The notes under the pieces were generated by a model that was not told the origin of the DNA, ran no database searches, and saw only the letters and a list, made by a program, of their open reading frames with translations. The position numbers were made by a program, and so were the translations under genes. A DNA stretch of 64,000 nt from Bacillota bacterium (lineage in GTDB: Bacteria > Bacillota > Clostridia > Acetivibrionales > DSM-2933): contig JAEYYB010000093.1 of NCBI GenBank assembly GCA_023430975.1, positions 1 through 64,000 on the forward strand, written 5' to 3'. Below, piece by piece: positions 10,123 to 18,835 of the stretch (the stretch's first letter is position 1; every line of letters starts with the position of its first letter).

Positions 10123-10794
10123 CTAAAATTCATAAATCGGTATACTTGCATCAAAATCAGTATTCTCCAAGTGAGTGTAAGCTGGATTATTAATCAGGTT
10201 ACAAAGCCTGACAATTTCCTGCTGATTAAGGATTTCACACTTTATTCCGCAACTTTCAAAGTTTGATGAGAAGTTTTTACTTCTTATATATAAATCTTGT
10301 TCACAGCCTTCTTCATACTTTGACCACAGTACTATGAAAAACTGCCTCTCAACCACCTCACCAGAAAGAACAAAGGTGCTTATTTCAAGCATTTCATGTT
10401 TTAGTAGTTCTTTTTGTTTTGTATCTCTTGTTGCCATAAGGGATGAAAGTTCTGATATTAGTGGAGATATATCAACTGGTCTTGATACCGCAATAAACTT
10501 AAATGGAAATTGTGTTGATGTTAATTCTGCTGTCAATGTCTTTATAAGGCTTTTCTTTTCATTTTTACTGAGCAAGTCAATGCTTATGGGCATAATTTTA
10601 AGAAAACATAAAATATGATTGTCTTTTGTATATAGGTATTTATCTTTTATATCCTTCACATTAATGAATTCATTTGCACTTATATCGGAACTACTTACGG
10701 ATTCCTTCTTCTTTTTCTCAGTATGTTTTACAAAATAGTAGGCACCTCCCCCGATGATACCTGTTATTAATATCATTATTATTGGTAATACCAT
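10123..10794 (-). CDS. Membrane-anchored N-terminal part of VirB4 as a separate gene
   Basis: 223 residues. A membrane helix occupies residues 2-24, then a KKKKES stretch, then a soluble domain. The segments IKDKYLYTKDNHILCFLKI and FKFIAVSRPVDI resemble the N-terminal domain that precedes the ATPase core in single-chain VirB4/TraE proteins. It ends 15 nt before the ATPase gene, which has its own good ribosome-binding site. The pair therefore probably works as a two-subunit VirB4. The similarity is judged by eye. It could instead be an unrelated transfer protein. Confidence 0.6.
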   Translation of the reverse strand: MVLPIIMILITGIIGGGAYYFVKHTEKKKKESVSSSDISANEFINVKDIKDKYLYTKDNHILCFLKIMPISIDLLSKNEKKSLIKTLTAELTSTQFPFKFIAVSRPVDISPLISELSSLMATRDTKQKELLKHEMLEISTFVLSGEVVERQFFIVLWSKYEEGCEQDLYIRSKNFSSNFESCGIKCEILNQQEIVRLCNLINNPAYTHLENTDFDASIPIYEF

Positions 10795-10804
10795 CTAATC
10801 ACCT

Positions 10805-10941
10805 TACCTTTCTGTTTCTTCCTCATAATCAAGGCTATCCATTATATAATGAGTCATATCAGCATTTTCAACACTCTTCATTTAAAAGTTAATTATCTTA
10901 CCATTTTCGATTATTCTGTACAATCCTCTATGTCCCAGATA
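10805..10941 (-). other. Possible small reading frame with an in-frame stop
   Basis: After GAGGTGAT at about 10944, a short frame without an ATG start runs 18 codons (GLYRIIENGKIINF) to a TAA immediately followed in frame by ATG. It then runs 25 more codons (MKSVENADMTHYIMD...). It may be a decayed small gene or chance. Confidence 0.2.
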
Positions 10942-10956
10942 AATCACCTCACTTGC

Positions 10957-11328
10957 TTATATTTCTTTGTCAACTTCATAGTTATAAATCTCAATAAAAA
11001 ATGCATCTTCTACTTCCTCAGGTGTATAATTCTTTGGTTCCTTAAATCTTTCATAGTACTTTTCAATCTCATTATCTGTAAGCGAAAGTAAATTCCCATT
11101 ATCATCAGAACCACAAACAAAAAACGTACCAGCAATGATATCTATGCCAATACGTCTATTTCCATCTAATGGTATACATTTACCCTCCTCATTGTCCACA
11201 ATTACGATATTCTTATCAATCTCAATAATTTCAATATACCCGCCAACTACCTCTTGCATTGATTTTAAATCATTTTGAATTTCCTTTACATATGGTTCTT
11301 TTTTGGGTTCTACAATTAACACTCTCAT
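10957..11328 (-). CDS. DUF3846-domain protein
   Basis: 123 residues. The N-terminal half (MRVLIVEPKKEPYVKEI, GGYIEIIEID, IPLDGNRRIG, DIIAGTFFVCG) matches my memory of the DUF3846 domain, a small soluble domain frequent in plasmids and integrative elements. Its function is not known to me. The acidic C-terminal 40 residues are less conserved. It lies between a methyltransferase remnant and the VirB4 pair, in the same direction as the transfer genes. Confidence 0.65.
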   Translation of the reverse strand: MRVLIVEPKKEPYVKEIQNDLKSMQEVVGGYIEIIEIDKNIVIVDNEEGKCIPLDGNRRIGIDIIAGTFFVCGSDDNGNLLSLTDNEIEKYYERFKEPKNYTPEEVEDAFFIEIYNYEVDKEI

Positions 11329-11379
11329 ATCAAATCATCTCCTTGTAATTTTTTATACTATCCCTGATATCCAAACCAT

Positions 11380-11620
11380 TTATTTCATTACCAACGCAAA
11401 CCCATCAGTTTGTTCACGTGCAAACGGTTCAATTCTTGGCATGTCTCCACACAATTCAACTATTCTACCTTTAACCTCATCAGGTTTCTTACTATAACAG
11501 AATCAACAATAGAATAACTCCCTTTGAAACTCTCATAGGTTTTCCTTTTGTTGCTAACAAACAAATTTCAAGATTTGCTCTTGTCCAGAATCCAAGCCCC
11601 CAAAACCAAGATGTACTTCA
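11380..11620 (-). pseudogene. Remnant of an MT-A70-type adenine methyltransferase
   Basis: No open frame survives, but two frames carry family segments. About 11520-11620 encodes SWFWGLGFWTRANLEICLL then ATKGKPMRVSKGV. About 11380-11510 encodes KKPDEVKGRIVELCGD then MPRIEPFAREQTDGF. These are consecutive blocks near the C-terminus of MT-A70-like DNA N6-adenine methyltransferases. They are broken by stops, at least one frame change and a small deletion. The upstream catalytic DPPW region is absent. This is a dead remnant of the element's modification gene. Confidence 0.75.
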
Positions 11621-11651
11621 CTTATTTATGGGAAAAGAAACCCCTAAAAAC

Positions 11652-11699
11652 AAAATACAATCATCTGCAGCTATACTCGCTACATCAAGATTGTATTTT
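11652..11699. terminator. Bidirectional terminator
   Basis: An 11-bp perfect stem (AAAATACAATC at 11652-11662 with its complement at 11689-11699) is flanked by T-rich tracts on both strands. It separates the glycine-zipper protein gene from the methyltransferase remnant. Confidence 0.55.
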
Positions 11700-11805
11700 T
11701 ATTAGAAATTTTTTATAGAGACTAAAATTTATTTTAGAAAGCTTGGAAAGCTAATAATAGCCAAAATAATTTATGTACGGAGCCCATCACTACCCTAAGT
11801 AGTTT

Positions 11806-13356
11806 TTATACATCAAGCAACTCATTATTTTTACCAAATATTTTTCCAGTTTTTATCTTAATGAATTCAAAAAACAAAAAAAGATATGTTTTCCAAAATT
11901 CTTTTCTAACAATCTTTTCATGTGGCATAATAACAGTTTGACGTATTAAAATTGTTTCAAAAAAAATGGGTTCCAATTCTTTATAAGCATACTCATATTG
12001 AGATTTTGCTTCTGAAGTTTTATTGTGACCTGACTGATACATATTTTCAAGCCATTTGGGTGTTATGGTATTATTTATCTTTTCTTCTATGATATTATTA
12101 AATTCATCCTCAGTTATCATATAGTCAATTGCTAATTGAGATGCTACCTCTATAACCAATTCATACATTTTCTTAGCATCATCTTCTGATATTAAATCAA
12201 GTAATTTTTTTGTTCCCACAGAAGCACCAATACCAATCCCCAAGCCTCCTAATATACTTCCTGCCGTTGCACCAATTACTGTACCAATACCAGGAAATAT
12301 CATAGTACCTAAAGTTCCTCCTGCTGTAGCTCCAGCCACACTACCAGCAACGCCACCAGCAACACCAGCAATATTTATAGATAAATTTTTGCTAAACTGT
12401 TTCCAAGAAATTTTTTTACTTACAAGAGCTTTGTAGAAATCTGGAATTGAAGTTAATGTCGTTGTAAAACCTATTGTTACAATGTTCGTCCTAAGAACCT
12501 TTACAACTGCATTTTTAGCTGCAGCACCTACTAATTTTTTCCCAAGTACACCAGTGGCTATTTTATGAATAATTTCCTTTCCTATATCAGATTTATATAA
12601 TTGATCAATTACTTTTTTTGATACTTTTGACGTAAAAACTATAAAACTTCTACCTGTGGCAGTTCTAATAAACTGTTGTGTAATAACACCTGTACTAAAT
12701 GCAAAAAATCCAGTTTTAAGACCTGTTGTAACTGATATCTTTAAAGCATCTGTTTTGTCCATCCCATTCCATAAACAATTAGCATATTGTACAACAAACG
12801 AAATACCAAAAGCATATGATGTAGTAACACATTGTGCCTTTGCATCAAAAATTAACGAATCTATATTTCCTGCTTTTGCGATATTTTTAGCTTGTTGATA
12901 GGTCACATCACCTTTTTTAACAATTTTTATTGCTTCATCTGGATTATGTACCCCCGGAACTTTTCCCTCCTTAATTTTTTCTGACATTTTATTGATGGCT
13001 TCATTGTATTGGTCATTTGGTACTTCAAGCAATTGATTTTTATATCTATATAAACCTGTTTTTGTATCAAATGCCGAATTGATAGAATCTTCAGCACTTT
13101 TATAATATTTAGTTTGAATCATTCTTTTATTTACAATTCTATCCGCACCATTTTTCTTATTATTTATACCAACTTTATTAACTTTCTTCCCACTAAGTTT
13201 ATCATTTAATGCATTTGCATCTTCTGCTGTAAACCCATGTCCAGATTTTTCATTTGCATACTTAGTCCATTGTAAATCTTCAATATTTTTTGCTGATTCA
13301 GTAGAAAATATACCGTTTTCAACAGTTTCTATAAAGTGTTTTTTCTTTTTTTTCAT
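11806..13356 (-). CDS. Large glycine-zipper membrane-associated protein of unknown function
   Basis: 516 residues without a signal peptide. Residues 1-160 are charged and include VPNDQYNEAINKMSEKI, GKVPGVHNPDEA and TYQQAKNIAKAG. From memory these recur in a widespread uncharacterised bacterial family. Residues 170-300 hold several hydrophobic stretches. Residues about 325-378 are a dense glycine zipper (GVAGGVAGSVAGATAGGTLG and GIGTVIGATAGSILGGLG), which usually inserts in or packs at membranes. The C-terminal 130 residues are charged. It is transcribed with the transfer genes but separated from them by a terminator. It could be a cargo membrane toxin or an envelope protein; I assign no function. 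Confidence 0.5.
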   Translation of the reverse strand: MKKKKKHFIETVENGIFSTESAKNIEDLQWTKYANEKSGHGFTAEDANALNDKLSGKKVNKVGINNKKNGADRIVNKRMIQTKYYKSAEDSINSAFDTKTGLYRYKNQLLEVPNDQYNEAINKMSEKIKEGKVPGVHNPDEAIKIVKKGDVTYQQAKNIAKAGNIDSLIFDAKAQCVTTSYAFGISFVVQYANCLWNGMDKTDALKISVTTGLKTGFFAFSTGVITQQFIRTATGRSFIVFTSKVSKKVIDQLYKSDIGKEIIHKIATGVLGKKLVGAAAKNAVVKVLRTNIVTIGFTTTLTSIPDFYKALVSKKISWKQFSKNLSINIAGVAGGVAGSVAGATAGGTLGTMIFPGIGTVIGATAGSILGGLGIGIGASVGTKKLLDLISEDDAKKMYELVIEVASQLAIDYMITEDEFNNIIEEKINNTITPKWLENMYQSGHNKTSEAKSQYEYAYKELEPIFFETILIRQTVIMPHEKIVRKEFWKTYLFLFFEFIKIKTGKIFGKNNELLDV

Positions 13357-13540
13357 GTTAATCTCCTTATTAAAAAAGACTAGTTTTAAATTATTTCTAC
13401 AATTTCATACATTTTTCCTGCTATAATTTGTTAACATCAGTATATTTTCTCTATGTTGGTACAGAGTGATATTATTAATCTACTTTTTCAAAAAAGTACC
13501 ATGTGAAAAACCATAAACATATTAGCCTAGCTCATCGCAA

Positions 13541-15310
13541 CTATCCTGGACCAATATGCCAATCATCAAAAACACTACCATATACCTCTATGCTGCTAGT
13601 TAAATTTACCGATATCATACCAGCAGGTGTCCATGCATCAATCACATCAGTGTAAGTAGTGTATTTGCCATTTGAATACCAAACTGGGGTAAAATGAACC
13701 CTATGATTATAAGACGAATATATATTGGGTTTGAAATTAAAAGCAGAATTGTATCCATCAGAAAGTATATCAAGCAATCTCCAATATGTCCTATATTCAT
13801 ACTCAGGAAAGTATGTCACAGCATTTTGAGCACCTGTTATATGTGATTCCGGTGCATTTGAAGTAAAATTCGTTGATACATTTATATTAATGCCATAACC
13901 TGATTTAATTGACTTTCCACTGCTTGTTGGAACATTACCATCTGGTGTAATATTGTTTGTTGCTTTTATGGTTGCATAATATTTTGTGTATTCATATACC
14001 CAGTCACCAAAGTCTTTCCAATATCCATTATCAACCCAGTGCCCCCATGATTTATAATGTCCTTTTCCCTTTCCATCGGATACCCATGTTCTATGAGAAC
14101 ACCACTTCATTACCTCCACCCATCTCCAATCCGCTTTCCACCACGCATTCCACACTCCCCATTTAGCATTTTCCTTTTGTTCCTTTTTTGGCAATTCAGG
14201 AACAATGAAGCTTTCATTTCTATCTGTTGCTTTTGGATTTGGTGGATCGTTACTGCTCATATCAATGACATTTACCCTTATCAATGACTTATCCAAGTTT
14301 CCACCCTGATTGCTTACAGAAATCACTATATTTTGTGGGGTTTTGGGTGTTCTCCACTTACACCATACAATCTGACTTTCTCCTTCAGGAATGACTATAT
14401 TAGTAACTTTATATGATTTTCCATTTACTTTAAATACAACAGTTGCCGGATTATCTGGAGTTATTCTTCCATTTGCATATAAATTAACAGCAGTTATTAC
14501 ATCCGTTTCAACCCTATATTCATAATCATAGAGTCCAACTGATAAAACCTCTTCCTTTTCATTAAACTTTATGATACCTAATCCCAAACATGAAATTATT
14601 TGATTATTAGTTGCAGCGGAATTTGTCGAGCCATTCCATGCCTCATAACCTAGATCAGACTTTTCAAGAAACATTGCAAGTGGAAGATTTTTATGAGAAA
14701 GACTTACCATTTTTCTTCTTAGACCACCACTCAATTGCTGATCATATAAAGCTGCTTCTGTTGCTGTCATACCAAACTTTGCACCTTGAAAAGTAAAATA
14801 TGCAATTGGTTCAAGAAGAAGTTTATATTTTCCACTAATAAGTTCTTCATAGTTAATTCCACTATCATTTGCAATCATCATAATAGCATACTCTGAGCAA
14901 AAATATTGTTTTATTGCTTTAATATTGGTGCTGCCATTAGAACTTATAATCTTGGGTAATTCATTTTTTACATTTCTATAAGAATAGCCACCAACATGCT
15001 GGATCAAAAATCCGCCGTTTTGATAATCTATCTTACTTTTCTTATCAAAGGATATTAGGGATTTTTGAATAATCTTATTTGTGTAATCAATAGGTATTGA
15101 TACAACATATTTATCAACTACTCTGACAACCGAAACCCTTACCCCATCATTTCCAGGACTCCAATAATTATCAGCAGTCCCATATCCCATTCCGCTACCA
15201 CCTGCATCTATATTTCCTTCCCCTACAGCATATACACTTTTGACAATTGAAAAAGATACAAGTAACATACAACAAACCAATAAAATCTTCATTTTATGTT
15301 TCATATTCAT
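13541..15310 (-). CDS. Secreted surface protein of the conjugative element
   Basis: 589 residues with a signal peptide (residues 1-29, cleavage near VYA). The mature N-terminus is Gly-rich and contains WSPGNDGVRVSVV. From memory this motif marks a family of large secreted proteins in clostridial conjugative elements, possibly the Athe_2463-domain family. The region around 395-440 is very Trp-rich (WNAWWKADWRW, GHYKSWGHWVDNGYW). No enzyme motif was recognised. GGAGGAAACAC precedes the ATG. It follows the DUF1963 gene and an intervening terminator. It is probably exposed on the cell surface during mating; that role is inference. Confidence 0.55.
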   Translation of the reverse strand: MNMKHKMKILLVCCMLLVSFSIVKSVYAVGEGNIDAGGSGMGYGTADNYWSPGNDGVRVSVVRVVDKYVVSIPIDYTNKIIQKSLISFDKKSKIDYQNGGFLIQHVGGYSYRNVKNELPKIISSNGSTNIKAIKQYFCSEYAIMMIANDSGINYEELISGKYKLLLEPIAYFTFQGAKFGMTATEAALYDQQLSGGLRRKMVSLSHKNLPLAMFLEKSDLGYEAWNGSTNSAATNNQIISCLGLGIIKFNEKEEVLSVGLYDYEYRVETDVITAVNLYANGRITPDNPATVVFKVNGKSYKVTNIVIPEGESQIVWCKWRTPKTPQNIVISVSNQGGNLDKSLIRVNVIDMSSNDPPNPKATDRNESFIVPELPKKEQKENAKWGVWNAWWKADWRWVEVMKWCSHRTWVSDGKGKGHYKSWGHWVDNGYWKDFGDWVYEYTKYYATIKATNNITPDGNVPTSSGKSIKSGYGININVSTNFTSNAPESHITGAQNAVTYFPEYEYRTYWRLLDILSDGYNSAFNFKPNIYSSYNHRVHFTPVWYSNGKYTTYTDVIDAWTPAGMISVNLTSSIEVYGSVFDDWHIGPG

Positions 15311-15329
15311 GTGTTTCCTCCATAAAATA

Positions 15330-15356
15330 AAGAGCCAGGTCTTTGACCAAGCTCTT
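15330..15356 (-). terminator. Terminator upstream of the secreted-protein gene
   Basis: The minus-strand RNA forms a 12-position stem (AAGAGC with GCTCTT, then GGTC with GACC, one mismatch and one wobble) around an AAA loop, then UUUAUUUUAU. It ends the transcript of the DUF1963 gene. Confidence 0.6.
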
Positions 15357-15394
15357 CACCTTAATTATTATTCAAATATCGATTAATCATTGTT

Positions 15395-16261
15395 TTAACT
15401 TGAGTATAAAGAAAGATACGTTCTATCAAAGTTTTTATTCATCAAATCTTCTTTTCTTATAAAGAAATGTATCTCTCCACAGTCCCACCACTGAAAGCCT
15501 ACGTCAGAATCCGAGGTTATTTCAAGCAACATTTTTATATTTTTCACTTCATCCTGTGCCTTCTTTTCATCCCCATTATAAAATGCAGCAATTTTATCAA
15601 TTTCACTTTCTGAATAACCATATGGTTCATTTAGGATAATCTTTAAAGCTGCTTCTATTTCTGCATCATCATGTTGTCCTTCTGGATATCCAAACATACA
15701 CCCTATGTAGCTATCATCCTTACCTTTTAGTTCTTCCTTTAATTCAAAATAAGCATCCTCATCCTTTATAGCTTCATAATCCATATAAGCATAATTAGGA
15801 ATTTCAATGCTTGAGCATGCAACAATCTTGTGAGGAATAAACTGCTCGTAAATATCATCTAAAACTGTAGGCTCTGCAATTTTTAAAAGTTCTAAATCTT
15901 TATCACTTTCTATATAAATAACTTTATGCTCGATATCATAAGCAGGTTCGTCAATTCCCATAAAGAAATACAATACTCCACTTTTAGGAATAACACCTTC
16001 TTCATCATGAATGCTAATTTCTTTTAAATTAAGCTGAGCAATAAATGTCATTGGCTCCCCATCAGATGTAAGCGGCCATTCAAATCCTTTTGGAACATCA
16101 GGAAAACCACCAACTCTTGAATTACCAATTGTTTTATAGTCATCTTCTTCAACAATTTTAAGATGAATAGATTTTTTTATATTGTTAAGTATATAATCCT
16201 TCTCATCCGAGAGTCCGTATTCTCCAATCAGTTTGTTAATCTCATCAACTGAATAACTCAT
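15395..16261 (-). CDS. DUF1963 (YwqG-like) protein
   Basis: 288 residues. It shows the family landmarks SRVGGFPDVPKGFEWPLT, MTFIAQLNLKEI, GVLYFFMG and a C-terminal DVGFQWWDCGEIHFFIRKEDL. YwqG-type proteins bind target segments through these aromatic motifs, but their biochemical role is unsettled; several occur beside toxins or in bacterial conflict loci. It sits between a pilus accessory protein and the secreted surface protein. No signal peptide is present, so it acts in the cytoplasm. Confidence 0.85.
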   Translation of the reverse strand: MSYSVDEINKLIGEYGLSDEKDYILNNIKKSIHLKIVEEDDYKTIGNSRVGGFPDVPKGFEWPLTSDGEPMTFIAQLNLKEISIHDEEGVIPKSGVLYFFMGIDEPAYDIEHKVIYIESDKDLELLKIAEPTVLDDIYEQFIPHKIVACSSIEIPNYAYMDYEAIKDEDAYFELKEELKGKDDSYIGCMFGYPEGQHDDAEIEAALKIILNEPYGYSESEIDKIAAFYNGDEKKAQDEVKNIKMLLEITSDSDVGFQWWDCGEIHFFIRKEDLMNKNFDRTYLSLYSS

Positions 16262-16315
16262 TTTAAGCCCTCCTTGTTCATTATCTATTTTTGTTTATGA
16301 TTCTGAAACAATGTT

Positions 16316-16870
16316 TTAATCCATTTTTCCTATCTGTTTATTAATATCTCCTTTCGAATCGCTAATTCCTTTGACATTATCCCCACTATCATCAGTCCAT
16401 CCAAACCCAGGTACATATACCTGACCTTTTTCATTTTTCTCTCCAGCAGAAGGTTCCACCTTTTTATTCTTTATAGGAGTACTTTTAGGTTTTTCTGTCT
16501 TCCTTTCTTCCTGAATGACCTCATGCTTTATAACTGGTGTAGGTGGTGGAGGTTGTTTTCTATTATCAATTTTGGTTAAGGGTACAACTTGACTTGAGCT
16601 GTCCATAACAATTGTATCCGAATTATTAGCCTTATTACCTTCCTTTACTCCTATTTTGTCATTTGCAACCTTTTGTGTTGGTGCAATCTGAGTCTCAGCA
16701 TCTTCAATTTTATCATCAATCCTTACCACATTTGCGTCCTCAGACTGATGTTTTCCTGCATCTATTGATTTGTTATTATTCATTATGATAAGTGAAGTTA
16801 TGCTTATAACGATTACTCCAATTGCCAATATAAAAATTATCAGCTTTTTGTTTGTTTTAAAGTCTTGCAT
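16316..16870 (-). CDS. Membrane-anchored low-complexity protein (DUF6550-like)
   Basis: 184 residues. One N-terminal membrane helix (about 10-28) is followed by a Lys/Pro/Glu-rich outside region and a short conserved end, VYVPGFGWTDDSG. From memory that end motif marks small proteins encoded beside Tad-like pilus genes in clostridial elements (annotated DUF6550). The low-complexity spacer suggests an extended wall-spanning linker. It lies directly after the TadE-like gene in the pilus operon. Confidence 0.5.
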   Translation of the reverse strand: MQDFKTNKKLIIFILAIGVIVISITSLIIMNNNKSIDAGKHQSEDANVVRIDDKIEDAETQIAPTQKVANDKIGVKEGNKANNSDTIVMDSSSQVVPLTKIDNRKQPPPPTPVIKHEVIQEERKTEKPKSTPIKNKKVEPSAGEKNEKGQVYVPGFGWTDDSGDNVKGISDSKGDINKQIGKMD

Positions 16871-16991
16871 CGTTATCCCCCCAAGCGACTTAATATCCTA
16901 AATTATGAAACATTACCAGTTGTCTGAATAGATTTTAACTCTTTTTACTTTCAATGTCCAGACAAAAGCAAACATTTGTTTTATTTTTACT

Positions 16992-17537
16992 CTAAAACTT
17001 TGGTACATATTCTGCTTTTACATCTAAATTCATTTTTATTGCCGGCAAAACTTCCCATCCAAATGATAGTGGAACTTCAATATGAATCTTTGCTTCAACA
17101 TTGAATTTATTTGCTGTTTCTTTATTAGTAGGTGCAAGCGGTGCATTTACTATATTAAGAGAAACATTAGATAATTTATACTCAAGTTTATCCCCTGCAT
17201 ATTTTATATAAATCCCTTTGCTTTCATTTACTCCTAATTCTCTTTCAAGAATTGAATATATATTATCTGTGTCAATTTTTTGATGCCATCCTAAATCTGT
17301 GTAATCGTATGCTCCAGAATATCCTTCCCTTAGTCCATTAAATAATTCATCATAGTTGGCTGTTGCTATCTGGATAGCTGCCTTCTCTAATGCATCTCTT
17401 ACACCACTTACTATAATAGACAACCTAATAGATTCAAAAACAACACTTGCCATCATAATAATAGCCAGTGCTGTAACTGCAGCAAATATCATAGAATTAC
17501 CAGATTTATCTTTTAATATTTTTACAATCCTTGTCAT
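16992..17537 (-). CDS. TadE/TadG-like minor pilin
   Basis: 181 residues. The N-terminus has a short basic leader, KSGNS, then a hydrophobic helix (about 16-38, MIFAAVTALAIIMMASVVF) and a periplasm-side domain. This is the TadE-like layout. It overlaps the upstream DUF4320 gene by 4 nt. The encoded prepilin peptidase could process it at the GN junction. It is assigned to the Tad-like pilus by layout and by its neighbours TadC and DUF4320. Confidence 0.6.
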   Translation of the reverse strand: MTRIVKILKDKSGNSMIFAAVTALAIIMMASVVFESIRLSIIVSGVRDALEKAAIQIATANYDELFNGLREGYSGAYDYTDLGWHQKIDTDNIYSILERELGVNESKGIYIKYAGDKLEYKLSNVSLNIVNAPLAPTNKETANKFNVEAKIHIEVPLSFGWEVLPAIKMNLDVKAEYVPKF

Positions 17538-17935
17538 TTGTGATATACCTCGCTCTTTCCCGTTGCTTTTGCTGTCAGTAAGATCGGAAATGAACCAAAA
17601 TGAAAAAATCCTATGTCTACCTTATCATTCAGTATCAACGTAACTTCTTCATTAAGCTGAATATCTCCGGACTTTGACCATGAAACCTGTGGCTCTAATC
17701 CAGTCTGTTTTTTTAGTTCCTGAAGCTTTATATCTACCTCACCTCCGACTCTGCCGGATATTTCTGCTTCCCTACAAAGTTCATTTACAAATATATTTAG
17801 TTTATATTTAGTCATAAGAACATGATATACATTTATAACAAGAACTATTGTAAGTACTGCAACGAATACCTTAACAACTACATCTATGTATCCTTCGCCT
17901 TTCCTTGACTCAAATATAATTTTCAAAACCCTCAT
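17534..17935 (-). CDS. DUF4320 pilin-like protein
   Basis: 133 residues. A basic leader ending KGEGYIDVVVK is followed by a hydrophobic helix (about 20-40) and a small soluble domain. The KGEGYID motif closely resembles KGDGFVD in the small pilin-like protein at 27468-27698. Both are probably substrates of the prepilin peptidase at 23683. It is translationally coupled to the TadE-like gene and 12 nt after tadC. The family name is from memory. Confidence 0.65.
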   Translation of the reverse strand: MRVLKIIFESRKGEGYIDVVVKVFVAVLTIVLVINVYHVLMTKYKLNIFVNELCREAEISGRVGGEVDIKLQELKKQTGLEPQVSWSKSGDIQLNEEVTLILNDKVDIGFFHFGSFPILLTAKATGKSEVYHK

Positions 17936-17947
17936 AGCAGTTTCCCC

Positions 17948-18835
17948 CTAAAACATTTTTCCAAGCCCATTCATAATCTCCGTTCCAATAATCACCATAT
18001 ACATAAGCAAAAAGCAACCTAGCATAAATAATGAATATTTTCGAATTTTACTCGGTCGTTTAACTGCAATCATCTTTAGCCTTTGAAGCTCTAGAAGTTT
18101 GAAGTCATGAGCTAACATCTGAAAATAGACAACTCCATTGTCACCCCTCAGTACTGATATAATCCCTCTTACCACTTCTGACAAATGTGAACTTCCTATC
18201 CTTGATTCAAAACGGGTTAGGGCAGTTTCCTGATTACCACTTTTCATATCCGCAATTGTGACCTCAAGCTCGTTCTTAAAGGCATTGCCTGCTGTTTTTT
18301 GGTACTCAATAAGGATACCCAAAACATCTCTTGTCGCTTTTAGTTCCTGTGCAATAGTTGAAACAAACCGAGGAAGTTCATAATCAATTTTTTCTCTTTT
18401 ACTTTTTAGCTGTTCATCTGCTCTCCCTATTTCCTTAAAATACACAATTATTGAAATTAATATTATTACAGGACTAAGTATTGGAATGATAAGTAGAGTA
18501 GGTATTATACATGTAAGAATTATAAAAGACCTTACCCAAGCAGTAGCTATATAGGTTTCTGGAGTGAGTTTTATATCTACAGATTTTAACATTGCTTCCA
18601 TTCTTCTTTTTTTATAGGAATCAAGCTTTATAAGCTTTCCAATTTTCGTAGCAATATCAAATATTACAACTTCAAATTGTTTTGTCTTACTCCTTTCATT
18701 CCGATATGCATTAATAACCGCCCTTGATTTGCCGAATGTTGGTAGCTTTAGAACATCTGCACATATTAAATAGGCTCCAAAAGAAAAGAATATAGCAAAG
18801 CTTGTAAAAATTATCCATGGTATTAAATTTCCCAT
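17948..18835 (-). CDS. tadC: TadC-like type II secretion F-domain membrane protein
   Basis: 295 residues. There is an N-terminal membrane helix, a pair of helices near 105-145 and a C-terminal helix near 270-290. A T2SSF-type domain (about 155-260) contains LPRFVSTIAQELKATRDVL and SGNQETALTRFESRIGSSHL. It forms the inner-membrane platform of a Tad/Flp pilus together with TadB. Its start overlaps the end of the RadC-like gene by 13 nt. The assignment as the second platform subunit follows from gene order. Confidence 0.75.
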   Translation of the reverse strand: MGNLIPWIIFTSFAIFFSFGAYLICADVLKLPTFGKSRAVINAYRNERSKTKQFEVVIFDIATKIGKLIKLDSYKKRRMEAMLKSVDIKLTPETYIATAWVRSFIILTCIIPTLLIIPILSPVIILISIIVYFKEIGRADEQLKSKREKIDYELPRFVSTIAQELKATRDVLGILIEYQKTAGNAFKNELEVTIADMKSGNQETALTRFESRIGSSHLSEVVRGIISVLRGDNGVVYFQMLAHDFKLLELQRLKMIAVKRPSKIRKYSLFMLGCFLLMYMVIIGTEIMNGLGKMF

